64,000 nucleotides of DNA from Clostridiales bacterium. Lineage in GTDB: Bacteria > Bacillota > Clostridia > Christensenellales > Borkfalkiaceae. Below the pieces are notes generated by a model. The model was not told the origin of the DNA and did no database searches. It saw only the letters and a list, made by a program, of their open reading frames with translations. The DNA lies in contig SVII01000007.1 of assembly GCA_015069605.1 (NCBI GenBank), positions 1 through 64,000 on the forward strand, written 5' to 3'. Both the position numbers and the translations under genes were made by a program. Below are positions 30,810 to 40,794 of the stretch, piece by piece (the stretch's first letter is position 1; every line of letters starts with the position of its first letter).

Positions 30810-32086
30810 ACCTCCGTTTTGCCATTACGCTTTTTCTGTGCTTCATGGTTCAAGGGTTCAATCGTAGGCACAACACCCAAAATAGGAACGTTGAATCGCT
30901 TGGTAAGAACTTCGTAATCACGCAATCTCTTATCCGATACGTCTACGAGAATCAAAATCACACAAACGATTACAAACGCCGCAGCGCCTACCAATATACC
31001 GAATTTCAACGTTTGGTTTCTTTGGAAATCAGCGTTCGTCAAAGCAACTTGGTCCATACGCGTAACACGTTGACAATTCGTACCTTCATACCCAGAAGGA
31101 ACAGCCATATTCGCTTCTACGTAAATAGGAACTTCACGTTTGATGATTTGTAATAAATCGAACGCGAACTCTTCGTCGTTTAATACGGAAATCTTCACGT
31201 AAATGAAGCTTCTTGCAAGGTTCGCAGCATCTTCAGTATCCGCATTATCTTCGAGGTAGGAATAGGAAACCGCTTCCTTAATCTTTTGCAGTTGCGGTTC
31301 ATAGTTTTTTGTTTCACGCCATTCTTCCAACGCAATCTCGGTAACTTCCAACACTTCTTTTTCTTTTGCTTTGGCGTTTTTGATTGCTTCCGTTTCTACT
31401 TTAATCGCTTGCTGTTCCGCCTCTTCCGCTTTTTCTAACGCATCTTTCGCATACGTATCCCAGTACAAATACGCATCACGCATTTCTTGGTTTACGTAAA
31501 CCTCTTTCCCGTTCAAAAGCGAACCCGAAAGATAACCGCTCAAATCAAATTCGCCAGGGTTACCCGCCAACATCCACGCTTCATTCAGCGTTTCATACGT
31601 TTCGTCTACGTATTTTTGCGCTTCCTTTCTCACTTCAATCGCCGCAAGCTTCGCTTCCGTTGCCACTTCTTTTTCTTGAAGCGCATTAGCCGCTTCTACT
31701 TGTTTCGCAAGTGCTGCGTCGATCTTTTCATCCAATGAAGTGGTGATGCCTTTCTTCGGCAAATTGTTTTCTTCCAACATCAACTGTTCAGCAAAACTTT
31801 CCGAACTAAGCAGTTTTACGATATTATCCATGACGTGTCTGCCGTACGCACCGTAAACGCCGTACTGGCTCTCGTTTTCAATCGTCATACCCGAAGCCAA
31901 TTTCGGATTTACGTAAAATTCAACGGACGTACCGTAGTAATCAATATTATTCGATCTCATAAACCCAAATGCGCCACCTGCAACGCAGCCGACGATGAGC
32001 ACAAAAATCAACAATTTAATTCTGCTAAGTAACACCTTAATTAGGTCAATTAAACTGATACCTTCTTGCTGAAAATTTTCTTCCAT
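30806..32086 (-). CDS. Wzz/CpsC-type chain-length determinant / kinase modulator
   Basis: Two terminal TMs flanking a coiled extracytoplasmic domain; overlaps the CpsD start by 4 nt. Confidence 0.85.
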   Translation of the reverse strand: MEENFQQEGISLIDLIKVLLSRIKLLIFVLIVGCVAGGAFGFMRSNNIDYYGTSVEFYVNPKLASGMTIENESQYGVYGAYGRHVMDNIVKLLSSESFAEQLMLEENNLPKKGITTSLDEKIDAALAKQVEAANALQEKEVATEAKLAAIEVRKEAQKYVDETYETLNEAWMLAGNPGEFDLSGYLSGSLLNGKEVYVNQEMRDAYLYWDTYAKDALEKAEEAEQQAIKVETEAIKNAKAKEKEVLEVTEIALEEWRETKNYEPQLQKIKEAVSYSYLEDNADTEDAANLARSFIYVKISVLNDEEFAFDLLQIIKREVPIYVEANMAVPSGYEGTNCQRVTRMDQVALTNADFQRNQTLKFGILVGAAAFVIVCVILILVDVSDKRLRDYEVLTKRFNVPILGVVPTIEPLNHEAQKKRNGKTEV

Positions 32087-32393
32087 GAAGTTCTCCTTAA
32101 CGCGTATTTTTCCTTCGTTTGCAGCCTTCTATAAAGCCTTTTGCTTATGCGCAGGCGCGCAAACACTATATATTTCATACCATACCGAGTTTATTATATC
32201 ATTTCCTTAATGAATTGTAAAGCGTTTTTTTTATTTTACTTAAAAAAAGAAACTCCTTTTCTAGCGTTTTATTGCCTTAAAAAGGAGTTCTTTTTATTTC
32301 AACACGGACATGGTATGCCCATTTTTTATTTTTATCCTATTGTTTTTTGGTATAAATTACCGTTCAACGCGGACATGGTATCTTGTTTTATTT

Positions 32394-33560
32394 TCAAAGT
32401 ACCTGTAAAACAAAGAATTTTAAGTACATGGTTTCTTCTTCGTTTAAAAGAGCAGGGTGATCGGGGGCTTGGATACGTATTTCCAACGCGCGCACTCTTC
32501 TGCCGCTTTCCTTCGCCGCTTCGGACAGCATTTTTTCAAACATCGGCAGGGTCATATAATGCGAGCAAGAACACGTCGCAAGGTATCCGCCTTTTTCCAC
32601 CAACTTCATACCCAAAATATTGATGTCTTTATATCCACGATAGGCGTCCTTTGCTTCGCTTGCGCTTTTACAAAACGCAGGAGGATCGAGTACGACAAGG
32701 TCGTATTTTTCACCTGCCGCGCGTTTTTCTCTAAGCAACGCGAACACGTCCGCACATTCCGTTTTAATATTTTTCAAACCATTAAGCTGTGCGTTTTTAT
32801 TGACGTTATCCAGCGCGAACTGCGACACGTCCACGGCGGTCACTTGTTTTGCAGTGATGGCGGCATTTAAAGAAAACCCGCCGCTGTTGCAAAAACAATC
32901 GAGGACACGCCCACCTGCCGCGTACCGACGCAAAGCAAACCTGTTCTCTTTTTGATCGAGAAAATAGCCCGTTTTTTGACCATTTTTCACGTCCACGGAC
33001 ATTTTTAAGCCGTTCTCTTCGATAATTACTTCGTCGGGAACTTCGCCATACAGCACGCCTTTTTCTTGTTGTAAACCCTCTTTAGCGCGCACGGCAACGT
33101 CGCTGCGCTCAAAAATTCCGCGCGGAGAGAAAATACGTACCAACGCGTCCACAATCGTCTTTTTGCGTTGATGAATCCCAAGCGAAAGGCATTGTACGGA
33201 CAACACGTCGGCGTATTTATCGACGATGAGTGCAGGCAGGTTATCCGCTTCACCGAACACAACACGGCAACAGTTTTCATAGCCCAGTTTTTTTCGTTGT
33301 TCCCAAGCCTCTAAAATTCGGTTATAATAAAAATCTCCTTCGTCGGTGTCTTGGTTACGAATAAAAATTCTCACCAAAATTTTTGACGCGTGATTGATAT
33401 AGCCTTTGCCGATAAACCGCCCGTCAAAAGCGCACACGGTAGCCAACGAACCGTTTTTATCCTTACCTTCAATTTTTGCCACTTCGTTGGCGTACACCCA
33501 GCTATGCCCCGCGAGCAAGCGTTTTTCTTCGTTCTTTTTTAAATAAATAGTATAAGGCAT
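32394..33560 (-). CDS. Class I SAM-dependent rRNA methyltransferase, RlmI-like, with PUA domain
   Basis: LLAGHSWVYANEVAKIEG...GRVLDCFCNSGGFSLNAA...DLVVLDPPAFCKS. Confidence 0.93.
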   Translation of the reverse strand: MPYTIYLKKNEEKRLLAGHSWVYANEVAKIEGKDKNGSLATVCAFDGRFIGKGYINHASKILVRIFIRNQDTDEGDFYYNRILEAWEQRKKLGYENCCRVVFGEADNLPALIVDKYADVLSVQCLSLGIHQRKKTIVDALVRIFSPRGIFERSDVAVRAKEGLQQEKGVLYGEVPDEVIIEENGLKMSVDVKNGQKTGYFLDQKENRFALRRYAAGGRVLDCFCNSGGFSLNAAITAKQVTAVDVSQFALDNVNKNAQLNGLKNIKTECADVFALLREKRAAGEKYDLVVLDPPAFCKSASEAKDAYRGYKDINILGMKLVEKGGYLATCSCSHYMTLPMFEKMLSEAAKESGRRVRALEIRIQAPDHPALLNEEETMYLKFFVLQVL

Positions 33561-33597
33561 ACAATTTTTTGTCCTTTTTTGAGTTTCTTATATCATT

Positions 33598-33628
33598 ATA
33601 CCAAATTTTTATCACCTTGTCAACCAAC
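33598..33628 (-). promoter_or_regulatory. Sigma-A promoter for the RlmI-like gene, abutting repeat copy B
   Basis: Minus strand GCGTTGG-TTGACA-N17-TATAAT. Confidence 0.7.
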
Positions 33629-33865
33629 GCTTCCAACGTACCGCCAACGTTCCGTTGGATCCTGAATTTCTATCTTTCAGTGATGGTTGGGAGTTACAAT
33701 TCGTTACCAAGTATGGGTCAAGGGAAATCTTCCCTTGACAGGAGCCCGAGGGCGAAGAGCCCTCGTAAGGACTCCTCGTCCTTAACTCGCAAGGAACTTA
33801 GTTTCTTGACCACTACCTAAAAAACGTATGTAATACCGAGAAATAGAAAGTCCAAAGGAAACGGA
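33622..33865 (+). repeat. Intergenic repeat family, copy B
   Basis: CCGCCAACGTTCCGTTGGATCCTGAATTTCTATCTTTCAG...GGTTGGGAGTTACAATTCGTTACCAAGTATGGGTCAAGGGAAATCTTCCCTTGACAGGAGCCCGAGGGCGAAGAGCCCTCGTAAGGACTCCTCGTCC. Confidence 0.75.
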
Positions 33866-33935
33866 ACGTTTCGCTTGATTATTTTTGTTTTTTATGCTAT
33901 AATAGATAAAGGAAAGGATTTTTACGAGGATTTTT

Positions 33936-34946
33936 ATGCAAACGCTGTTGAAAACAACTCAAGCTTATTCGCTTTTGCAAACGGAAGGGAAAGAACGCCG
34001 TTTCGGGCACGCTTACCTTCTGCTTTTCAACGATCCTAAAAATATCCGACTCGCTTTAAAAACGTTTGCAAAACTCTTTTTTGATTGCGCGGAAACGGAA
34101 AACGAGGGGGGCATGTACGCGTCGAATGATAAAAAACGTATTGCCGAACTCATTGACAACGACAGTTTTTCCGATTGCCTTTTTTTTCCGTCCCAGGATA
34201 AAAAACTCACCGTAGAGGACGCAGAACGTATCCAGGAAGAATGTACGCTCAATCCTGTTGAAGGGAATAGAAAAGTCTTTCTGTTGGCGGATTTTGCAGA
34301 AGCCAACGTGCAAACGCAAAATAAACTCTTGAAAATGTTGGAAGAACCGCCCGAAGGCGTCATCTTTCTCTTGGGCGCGACGACTGTGTTTCCCGTCCTG
34401 CCTACCGTTCTTTCCCGAACGAAAAAATTAGAAATTCAACCCTTTGAAATCGCGGAAGTCACCGAATGTCTTACCCGTATCTACGGAGATAAATACGATC
34501 GCGAAACCCTCGCGCTTTGCGCGGCGGCGTCGGGCGGAAGCGTTGGCGAAGCGCAAAACGCCGTCGAAGGCGGATATTATACAACATTGATAGAAAATGC
34601 TCTTTCGTTGGCGCTCTCTACTCCGTCAAGATTGCCTGCAATTGTCAAAGAAATCGGGGAAACCAAACACCAAAAAGAGCTGCTGTCCCTTCTTCGTATC
34701 CTCTTCCGCGACGCGATGCTGTTAAAAACACAGCCCTCATTACCAAGATACAAACTACTCCTGCCTGCGGAAAAACAAACGACGCAGGATATCGCTGAAA
34801 AATACACCCTGCCCGCGTTGTTCTACGCGCAAGAAAGAATCAGCGAAGCGGAAAAACAAGTGAAATTCAACGCCGTTTTTCCACAATGCATCGAGATTTG
34901 TATCGCTAAAATTTTAGAAAAAAACGCGCAAACGTTGCGCGGATAA
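33936..34946 (+). CDS. holB: DNA polymerase III delta' subunit-like
   Basis: RFGHAYLLLFNDPKN...QNKLLKMLEEPPEGVIFLLGATTVFPVLPTVLSRTKKLE; directly upstream of ricT. Confidence 0.87.
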   Translation: MQTLLKTTQAYSLLQTEGKERRFGHAYLLLFNDPKNIRLALKTFAKLFFDCAETENEGGMYASNDKKRIAELIDNDSFSDCLFFPSQDKKLTVEDAERIQEECTLNPVEGNRKVFLLADFAEANVQTQNKLLKMLEEPPEGVIFLLGATTVFPVLPTVLSRTKKLEIQPFEIAEVTECLTRIYGDKYDRETLALCAAASGGSVGEAQNAVEGGYYTTLIENALSLALSTPSRLPAIVKEIGETKHQKELLSLLRILFRDAMLLKTQPSLPRYKLLLPAEKQTTQDIAEKYTLPALFYAQERISEAEKQVKFNAVFPQCIEICIAKILEKNAQTLRG

Positions 34947-34995
34947 AAACCGTATATTTATAAACTATAACCAAAACTTATACGTAAGGAATTAT

Positions 34996-35868
34996 ATGAT
35001 AAAAGTAGTTGTTATTAAATTTAAAAACGGCGGAAAATTGTATTATTTTGCGCCGAAAGCAGGCGACGTTTACGAACGGAATATGCCCGTTGTTGTAGAA
35101 ACGTCCCGTGGTTTGGAGTACGCATGGGTTGCGTATCCCGAAAGAGAAGTTCCCGACGACGAGATCGTGCCGCCTTTAAAACCGATCATTCGTATCGCGA
35201 CGCAAAAGGACACCGAACATTACGAAAACTGTCAGGAAAAGCGTCCGCAAGCTATGCAAATATGCAAGGAAAAAATTGCCAAGCACGAGCTGGAAATGAA
35301 ACTTGTTGATTGCGAATACGCATTTGACGGAAACAAAATTTTATTCTACTTTACGTCCTCCAGCCGTGTAGATTTTATAGAACTTGTCAAAGACCTTGCT
35401 TCCACCTTCCATACTCGTATTGAACTTCGTCAAGTGGGTACGCGCGACGAGGCGAAATACCTCGGCGGTATCGCGCCCTGCGGCAGAGTTTGCTGTTGCG
35501 CGGGCAATATGCCTGAATTTAAAAAGGTGAGTGTAAAAATGGCAAAAACGCAAGGTTTATCCTTAAATCCTGGTAAGATCAGCGGACTTTGCGGAAGATT
35601 GATGTGCTGTTTGAGTTATGAAAACGATTATTACGCAGACGTCAGTAAAAAAGTACCGAAAATAAGCGGTGAAGTGGGAACACCGGACGGAAAAGCGATT
35701 GTGGTGTCGGTGAATATGTTAAAAATGTTAGTAAAAGTGAAGATCGACGATAAATCGGGCGGTTGGATCTATAAAGATTTTCCTGTGGACGAGGTGCGTT
35801 TTAAACGCAATTTCCAAGCGGAAAAAGAGGACAACGACGACGATTTAGACGAACTTCCTAACGACTAA
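34996..35868 (+). CDS. ricT: PSP1-domain protein RicT (YaaT)
   Basis: GGIAPCGRVCCCAG...SLNPGKISGLCGRLMCCLSYE. Confidence 0.94.
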   Translation: MIKVVVIKFKNGGKLYYFAPKAGDVYERNMPVVVETSRGLEYAWVAYPEREVPDDEIVPPLKPIIRIATQKDTEHYENCQEKRPQAMQICKEKIAKHELEMKLVDCEYAFDGNKILFYFTSSSRVDFIELVKDLASTFHTRIELRQVGTRDEAKYLGGIAPCGRVCCCAGNMPEFKKVSVKMAKTQGLSLNPGKISGLCGRLMCCLSYENDYYADVSKKVPKISGEVGTPDGKAIVVSVNMLKMLVKVKIDDKSGGWIYKDFPVDEVRFKRNFQAEKEDNDDDLDELPND

Positions 35869-35881
35869 ATAATAGCAATAG

Positions 35882-35911
35882 AAAAACCGCCTTTTGTAGG
35901 CGGTTTTTTTA
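35882..35911. terminator. Bidirectional terminator
   Basis: AAAAACCGCCTTTTGTAGGCGGTTTTTTT between convergent genes. Confidence 0.75.
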
Positions 35912-35954
35912 CTTTCGTCGCGTACATGGTACGGTCATTTTTATAAAATTTACA

Positions 35955-37217
35955 TTATAACATATCAAACAATCCGTCGGATGCGCTATTTTTAAAATTA
36001 TCTAAAGAGGGCGCATTCGTCTTTTTCAAACCACCTACTTTCAAACAAAAATCGGTGTCAACGAGTTTTTCTCTCTTCACTTTTCCATCTTTTTCTTTCA
36101 CGGCAAAGATATGTTTCCCGTTGGAGTACACAAACGTTTTTTCTCCGTCCGTTTCGTCGATAAAATAATCCACAACGCCCGATGCGAGTTCTGTTTCTTC
36201 ACTCTTGCCAAACTCTCCGTTTTGATCGGGAGTAAATTTCACCAACTTCCAACTGTGGGGAATAAATCCGCTGTCCTCGGATTTTTTATTTTTATTGAGT
36301 TCCTTTTCGACGTTAATCAAATTGTTGTTGACGAACACTTTTTTAGGATCAGCGCCGCCGTTTTTCGCCGCGCTGCCGTTTTGAATAGCTCTGCCGCCCG
36401 ACGACACCAAAGGTTTGCCTGCAAAGCAGGACACGAACGCGGAAATAAACCCAACGATCGCCTGCACGATACGCACGGGGATCAATAAAATTTCCAAGAA
36501 CACGTTGACTTTTTCTTTTTCCGCGCCAGGCTTGCGAATACAGTACAAATTCCCATCGCTATCCGTCATGGGTTTGATGTAAGAAATTTTCTCGTTAGAC
36601 ACCAACGTTTGAATCTCCAGCGTCCTAACGTTGAGGCGGTAAATTTCCGACGGCATATAGGTCACAAACACGTTATTCGCATCCCTGCCTATGCCGTAGG
36701 AGTTAAAAATCACGTTTCCGTCTTGATCGAAAGCGGGATTTTCGTCGAGGCTGTCACCGTCGGTTAAACATTTATAATCTCCGCCCGCGCGCGAGAAAAT
36801 CGCGATTTTAGAGGATTCGGGGTTGTCCTGCACGGTGGAGAGCATATCCCCCTGATCAGTTGTAAAAAGGGATAAAAATTGCGATTCGTTGGAAGACACG
36901 ATATGCGCTTCCGTTTTCTTTTCGTCGTCGAGGTATTTATAATACACGCCCGAAGATTCATTAACGGAAAAAGCGTAGGATATTTTATTTTCTTCCGCGG
37001 ATAAAGCAATACCATGAATAGCGGCAACAACTTCGTTTCCGCCGATCTCGTACATTCCCTCATACATCATAATATCGCTGTTTTTCTTCCATTCGCGGTT
37101 CTTTTCCGCTTGCAAAGCCCGACGGCGATAATTGGTTATGTACTCGCTTTCCATTTTCAAGACTTTCCCGTCGTGATATACGCCGAGTTTTTCTCCGTCT
37201 ACAAATGCAAATTTCAT
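35955..37217 (-). CDS. Beta-propeller-like protein with internal hydrophobic segment, unknown function
   Basis: Repeated DxxG/YxIN-type strands; internal VFLEILLIPVRIVQAIVGFISAFVSCFAG. Confidence 0.6.
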   Translation of the reverse strand: MKFAFVDGEKLGVYHDGKVLKMESEYITNYRRRALQAEKNREWKKNSDIMMYEGMYEIGGNEVVAAIHGIALSAEENKISYAFSVNESSGVYYKYLDDEKKTEAHIVSSNESQFLSLFTTDQGDMLSTVQDNPESSKIAIFSRAGGDYKCLTDGDSLDENPAFDQDGNVIFNSYGIGRDANNVFVTYMPSEIYRLNVRTLEIQTLVSNEKISYIKPMTDSDGNLYCIRKPGAEKEKVNVFLEILLIPVRIVQAIVGFISAFVSCFAGKPLVSSGGRAIQNGSAAKNGGADPKKVFVNNNLINVEKELNKNKKSEDSGFIPHSWKLVKFTPDQNGEFGKSEETELASGVVDYFIDETDGEKTFVYSNGKHIFAVKEKDGKVKREKLVDTDFCLKVGGLKKTNAPSLDNFKNSASDGLFDML

Positions 37218-37244
37218 AATTTCTCCTATGGTTTAGGGTAAAAA

Positions 37245-37568
37245 AGGTAGAGGTCAAGGAACTTAATTCCTTGCCAGATGCGCGTGAGTGGAACGCTCTT
37301 TGGTGTTAGTAACGCAAGCATAGCTTGCTTTTTTTAAGTATAGATAAGTATGGACTCCTCGTCCTTAACCTCGCAAGGGAACATTTCCCTTGACCCTTAC
37401 AGGGTAACGAACCGTAACTTCCATCCGATCAAGAAAGATAGAAAATCATGATCCAACGGAACGTTGGCTTGACCCTTGTAAGGAAACGAACCGTAACTTC
37501 CATCCGACCAAGAAAGATAGAAAGTCATAATCCAACGGAACGTTGGCGGAACATTGGCGGAACGTTGC
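37245..37568 (-). repeat. Intergenic repeat family, copy C, with local tandem duplication
   Basis: CGAACCGTAACTTCCATCCGA.CAAGAAAGATAGAAA.TCAT.ATCCAACGGAACGTTGGC occurs twice in succession. Confidence 0.75.
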
Positions 37569-38264
37569 TTAAAGAGGTTGTTTGCGTTCTTTGCCCTGTC
37601 CGCGAGGGTATTTCGGGGGCGTGGGTTTGATTTTCTCAATCACAGCCAAAACTCTGTCGCCGTATTCTTCAGGCAAAGCGTATTCGTACACCGCTTTTTT
37701 CTTCCCGCCTAAAATTTTATACGCCGAAATAGCCTCGTCAATCTCCGTCACGTCGCTGCTCTTGTACGCAATAAACTGCCCGCCCACTTTCACAAACGGC
37801 AAACAGTATTCCGTCAACGTATTCATTCTCGCAACAGCCCGCGCCGTCGCATAATCGTATTTTTCTCTAAATTTACTATCCTTCGCGCAATCTTCCGCCC
37901 GTAAGTTATAAATATTCACGTTTTGAAACCCGAAGTTATCCACAACCGCGCGCAAAAACTCGCATTTTTTCCCTACGCTTTCAAATAAGTCAAAGGAAAG
38001 GTCAGGACGTAAAATTTTCAGCACAATCGAGGGAAATCCAGCACCTGAGCCTATCTCTGCCACCTTTGCGTTGGGTTTAAACAACTCCACGCCTGCCGCG
38101 CTGTCTAAAAAGTGTTTGTAATACATGTCCTTTTCTTCTAAAATCGTCGTCAAATTATACTTTTGATTGTATTCCAAAATCAAAGAACGGTATTTCTCAA
38201 ACTGTTCCTTTTTCTCGCCAAGTATCTCGTTTTCGTAAATTTCTTGCAGTTTTTTCGTTTCCAT
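37569..38264 (-). CDS. rsmG: 16S rRNA (guanine(527)-N(7))-methyltransferase
   Basis: YNQKYNLTTILEEKDMYYKHFLDSAAG...VAEIGSGAGFPSIVLKI...ATARAVARMNTLTEYCLPFVKVGG. Confidence 0.95.
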   Translation of the reverse strand: METKKLQEIYENEILGEKKEQFEKYRSLILEYNQKYNLTTILEEKDMYYKHFLDSAAGVELFKPNAKVAEIGSGAGFPSIVLKILRPDLSFDLFESVGKKCEFLRAVVDNFGFQNVNIYNLRAEDCAKDSKFREKYDYATARAVARMNTLTEYCLPFVKVGGQFIAYKSSDVTEIDEAISAYKILGGKKKAVYEYALPEEYGDRVLAVIEKIKPTPPKYPRGQGKERKQPL

Positions 38265-38341
38265 AATAGCTATATTATACCACGCTTTTTCTAAAATATC
38301 AATCCTTTTTTATATCCTTTATCAAAACTTGTCCACTCTCG

Positions 38342-38680
38342 TGTGTATAAAGTTATCCACAATGTGAACAGCTTATGTGGATAACTTTCCTTATTTGATT
38401 TTTATTCTCTTTTTTGTATAATAATTCTAAACTTGTAAAATTATAGGTTTTACGTGTTGTGGATAACACTAGGTTGTCCACAACTTATCCACAGGTTTGT
38501 CCACAGGAAAAAGAGGGTTGTCCACCATAGAAAAAATTGGAAAAAGCTAGGTATAAAAAGGGAAAGAAGTGTCAAAAATCAAGTATTCCACAATTCCACA
38601 AGCCCCTACTATAACTACTATTACAATTAAAAATAAATATAATAATAAGCAACGGAATTAAGGCGCATGACTTTTGAAAA
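38342..38680. other. oriC: Candidate oriC: DnaA-box cluster and DnaA-trio-like element
   Basis: TTATNCACA 9-mers at 38342(-), 38353(+), 38376(-), 38458(-), 38485(+); TTGTCCACA at 38474 and 38497; CTACTATAACTACTATTAC at 38606-38624 followed by AT-rich DNA; between rsmG and dnaN. Confidence 0.75.
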
Positions 38681-38709
38681 TTTTTGGTAAAGGCGAATAA
38701 GTAAAAAGA

Positions 38710-39035
38710 TAAGGAAACCTCTACAATTTAGGGTCAAGAGAAGTGTTCCCTTGTCAGGAGCGCGAGGGCGGGAAGCCCTCGTAAATATAGCCCAAAGATA
38801 AGCAATCGTAAGATTGCGTCCTTACGCCTATGCGTTGGTAACGCAAGCATAGCTTGCTTTTGAAAGTATAGCTAATAATGGGGGTTTACCTCATTCACTA
38901 TAAAGATTTCTCGTCCTTAAACTCACAAGGGAACATTTTCTTTGACTTTTACTTGGTAACGAACTGTAATTTCCAACCGATACCGAAAGATAGAAAGTCA
39001 TGATCCAACGAAACGTTGGCGGAACGTTGGTTGAC
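38710..39035 (-). repeat. Intergenic repeat family, copy D
   Basis: GGGTCAAGAGAAGTGTTCCCTTGTCAGGAGCGCGAGGGCGGGAAGCCCTCGTAAATATAGCCC...CCGATACCGAAAGATAGAAAGTCATGATCCAACGAAACGTTGGCGGAACGTTGG. Confidence 0.75.
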
Positions 39036-39059
39036 AATGGTAAAGAAAAGTGATATAAT
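39031..39059 (+). promoter_or_regulatory. Sigma-A promoter abutting repeat copy D
   Basis: ACGTTGG-TTGACA-N17-TATAAT. Confidence 0.7.
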
Positions 39060-39066
39060 CATAAAC

Positions 39067-39561
39067 ATGGAACAGTTACGGATTAAAATACAACCGAATA
39101 TCCAAATCACTTCCTGCGCATTTACGGGGCATCGCGAACTGCCGCAGGATTTTCCGATACAAAAATTAAAATCCACTATTGAGGAAACTATCTTAAAAGG
39201 CGCGGACACTTTCTATAACGGCATGGCAGTTGGGTTTGATTTGCTCGCAGCGGAAATTCTGCTTTCCTTAAAAGACAAATACCCATATGTAAAATTAGTC
39301 GCTTGTATTCCGTGTTATCATCAAGAAAAAAATTTTTCTGATGCTGATAAAAAACGCTATGCAAATATTTTACGCCAAGCGGATGAACAAATCCTCTTAT
39401 CTGAAAAATACTACCGCGGTTGTATGCAGGTACGAGATCAATACATGTCGGACAATGCCGAAGCTCTTATCGCGTATTGTAAAAAAGATACGGGCGGAGC
39501 GGCGTACACCGTAAAATATTTCCAAAAAAAATACCCTGAAAAACCTACCTTCTTTATTTGA
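39067..39561 (+). CDS. SLOG-superfamily protein (DUF1273/YpsA-like)
   Basis: CAFTGHRELP...GADTFYNGMAVGFDLLAAEILLSLK...ACIPCYHQEKNF. Confidence 0.82.
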   Translation: MEQLRIKIQPNIQITSCAFTGHRELPQDFPIQKLKSTIEETILKGADTFYNGMAVGFDLLAAEILLSLKDKYPYVKLVACIPCYHQEKNFSDADKKRYANILRQADEQILLSEKYYRGCMQVRDQYMSDNAEALIAYCKKDTGGAAYTVKYFQKKYPEKPTFFI

Positions 39562-39681
39562 AAAATAAAGAGTGTAAAAAAATCCCGCGCAGAGCGTTCA
39601 TTTGCTTGCCAAAATTTGCTTGATGTGGTACAATAAACAAGATAGAAAAAAATTAAGGTTTAGGAAGGTTGAAAAACAGTT

Positions 39682-40794
39682 ATGAAATTTGTTTGTGAAG
39701 GTATGATTTTATCGGATGCGGCACTCACCGTCAGCAAGGCTTGCGCGGTGAAAACGATCACGCCTATCTTGGAATGTATTCAATTACAAGCGAAAAACGA
39801 CGGATTAATTTTAAAGGCATACGACGGCGAAATTTCCATTGAAAAGAAAATCCAAGCGGAAGTTTTAGAAGAAGGCGAGGTTTGTATCAACGGGAAAACG
39901 TTTGCTGATTTCGTAGGTAAAATCGCGGCCTTTGAAGTGGTAATTTCCGCAGACGAAAGAGGCGTTATTATTCAATACGGGGAAAGCGAATCGTATATGC
40001 AGGCGCTCCCCTCTTCCGATTTCCCGCAATTTGGCGGCAATGCGGCAGGTGAAGACAACTTCTTCGGTGCGAAAGAATCCGATTTAAAAACCTTGATTTC
40101 CAAAGTCGTGTTCTGCTGCGCGACGGACGAAAGCAGACCGATTTTAAAAGGCTGTCTTTTGGAAGCAGCGGACGGTAAATTGACTGCGACGGCGTTGGAT
40201 GGGTTCAGAATGGCGACTTCGTATTGCGAACTTACTGAATGCAGCGGGAATATGAAAATCGTTTGCCCGGCAAGAACGCTTGTAGAAATTTCCCGTATGC
40301 TCGACGGCGACGAAAGTTTAAAAATTTACGCAAGCAAAAATATATTGTCCGTTGAAGTGCAGGATACCATCATTACGTCTAGATTATACGCAGGCGAGTT
40401 CGTGCGTAAAGAAAATATCTATCCTATCGAATTTACGACGACTGTGCGCGTGAATAGAAACGAGATTATGGGCAGTGTGGAACGTGCTTCCGTCCTCATC
40501 AGAGGTAATAAGGATAATCTCGTAATTTTCGATATTAAAGCAGGAAAAATCGTTATCAATGCGAACTCGGATATGGGTAAGATTGAAGAAACGGTCGCTG
40601 CGGATTTTGAAGGTAAAGAACTCAAAATCGCGATGAACAGCAAATTCCTTTCGGATGCGTTGAAGGCGTTGGAAGAAGACACGGTTGTGTTGTCGTTCAA
40701 CACGTCCGTTTCCCCTTTCACTTTGGAAAATATAGAGGACAAGCGTTGTCAGTATTTGGTGTTGCCTTTACGTACGAGCAGCACCCAAGCATAG
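39682..40794 (+). CDS. dnaN: DNA polymerase III beta subunit (sliding clamp)
   Basis: MKFVCEGMILSDAALTVSKACAVKTITPILECIQLQAKNDGLILKAYDGEISI...; C-terminal YLVLPLR. Confidence 0.95.
   Translation: MKFVCEGMILSDAALTVSKACAVKTITPILECIQLQAKNDGLILKAYDGEISIEKKIQAEVLEEGEVCINGKTFADFVGKIAAFEVVISADERGVIIQYGESESYMQALPSSDFPQFGGNAAGEDNFFGAKESDLKTLISKVVFCCATDESRPILKGCLLEAADGKLTATALDGFRMATSYCELTECSGNMKIVCPARTLVEISRMLDGDESLKIYASKNILSVEVQDTIITSRLYAGEFVRKENIYPIEFTTTVRVNRNEIMGSVERASVLIRGNKDNLVIFDIKAGKIVINANSDMGKIEETVAADFEGKELKIAMNSKFLSDALKALEEDTVVLSFNTSVSPFTLENIEDKRCQYLVLPLRTSSTQA

Noticed and set aside
37397-37639. ORFs translating NVPPTFRWIMTFYLS... in several intergenic regions
   Set aside because: They are translations of the intergenic repeat family, not conserved proteins.
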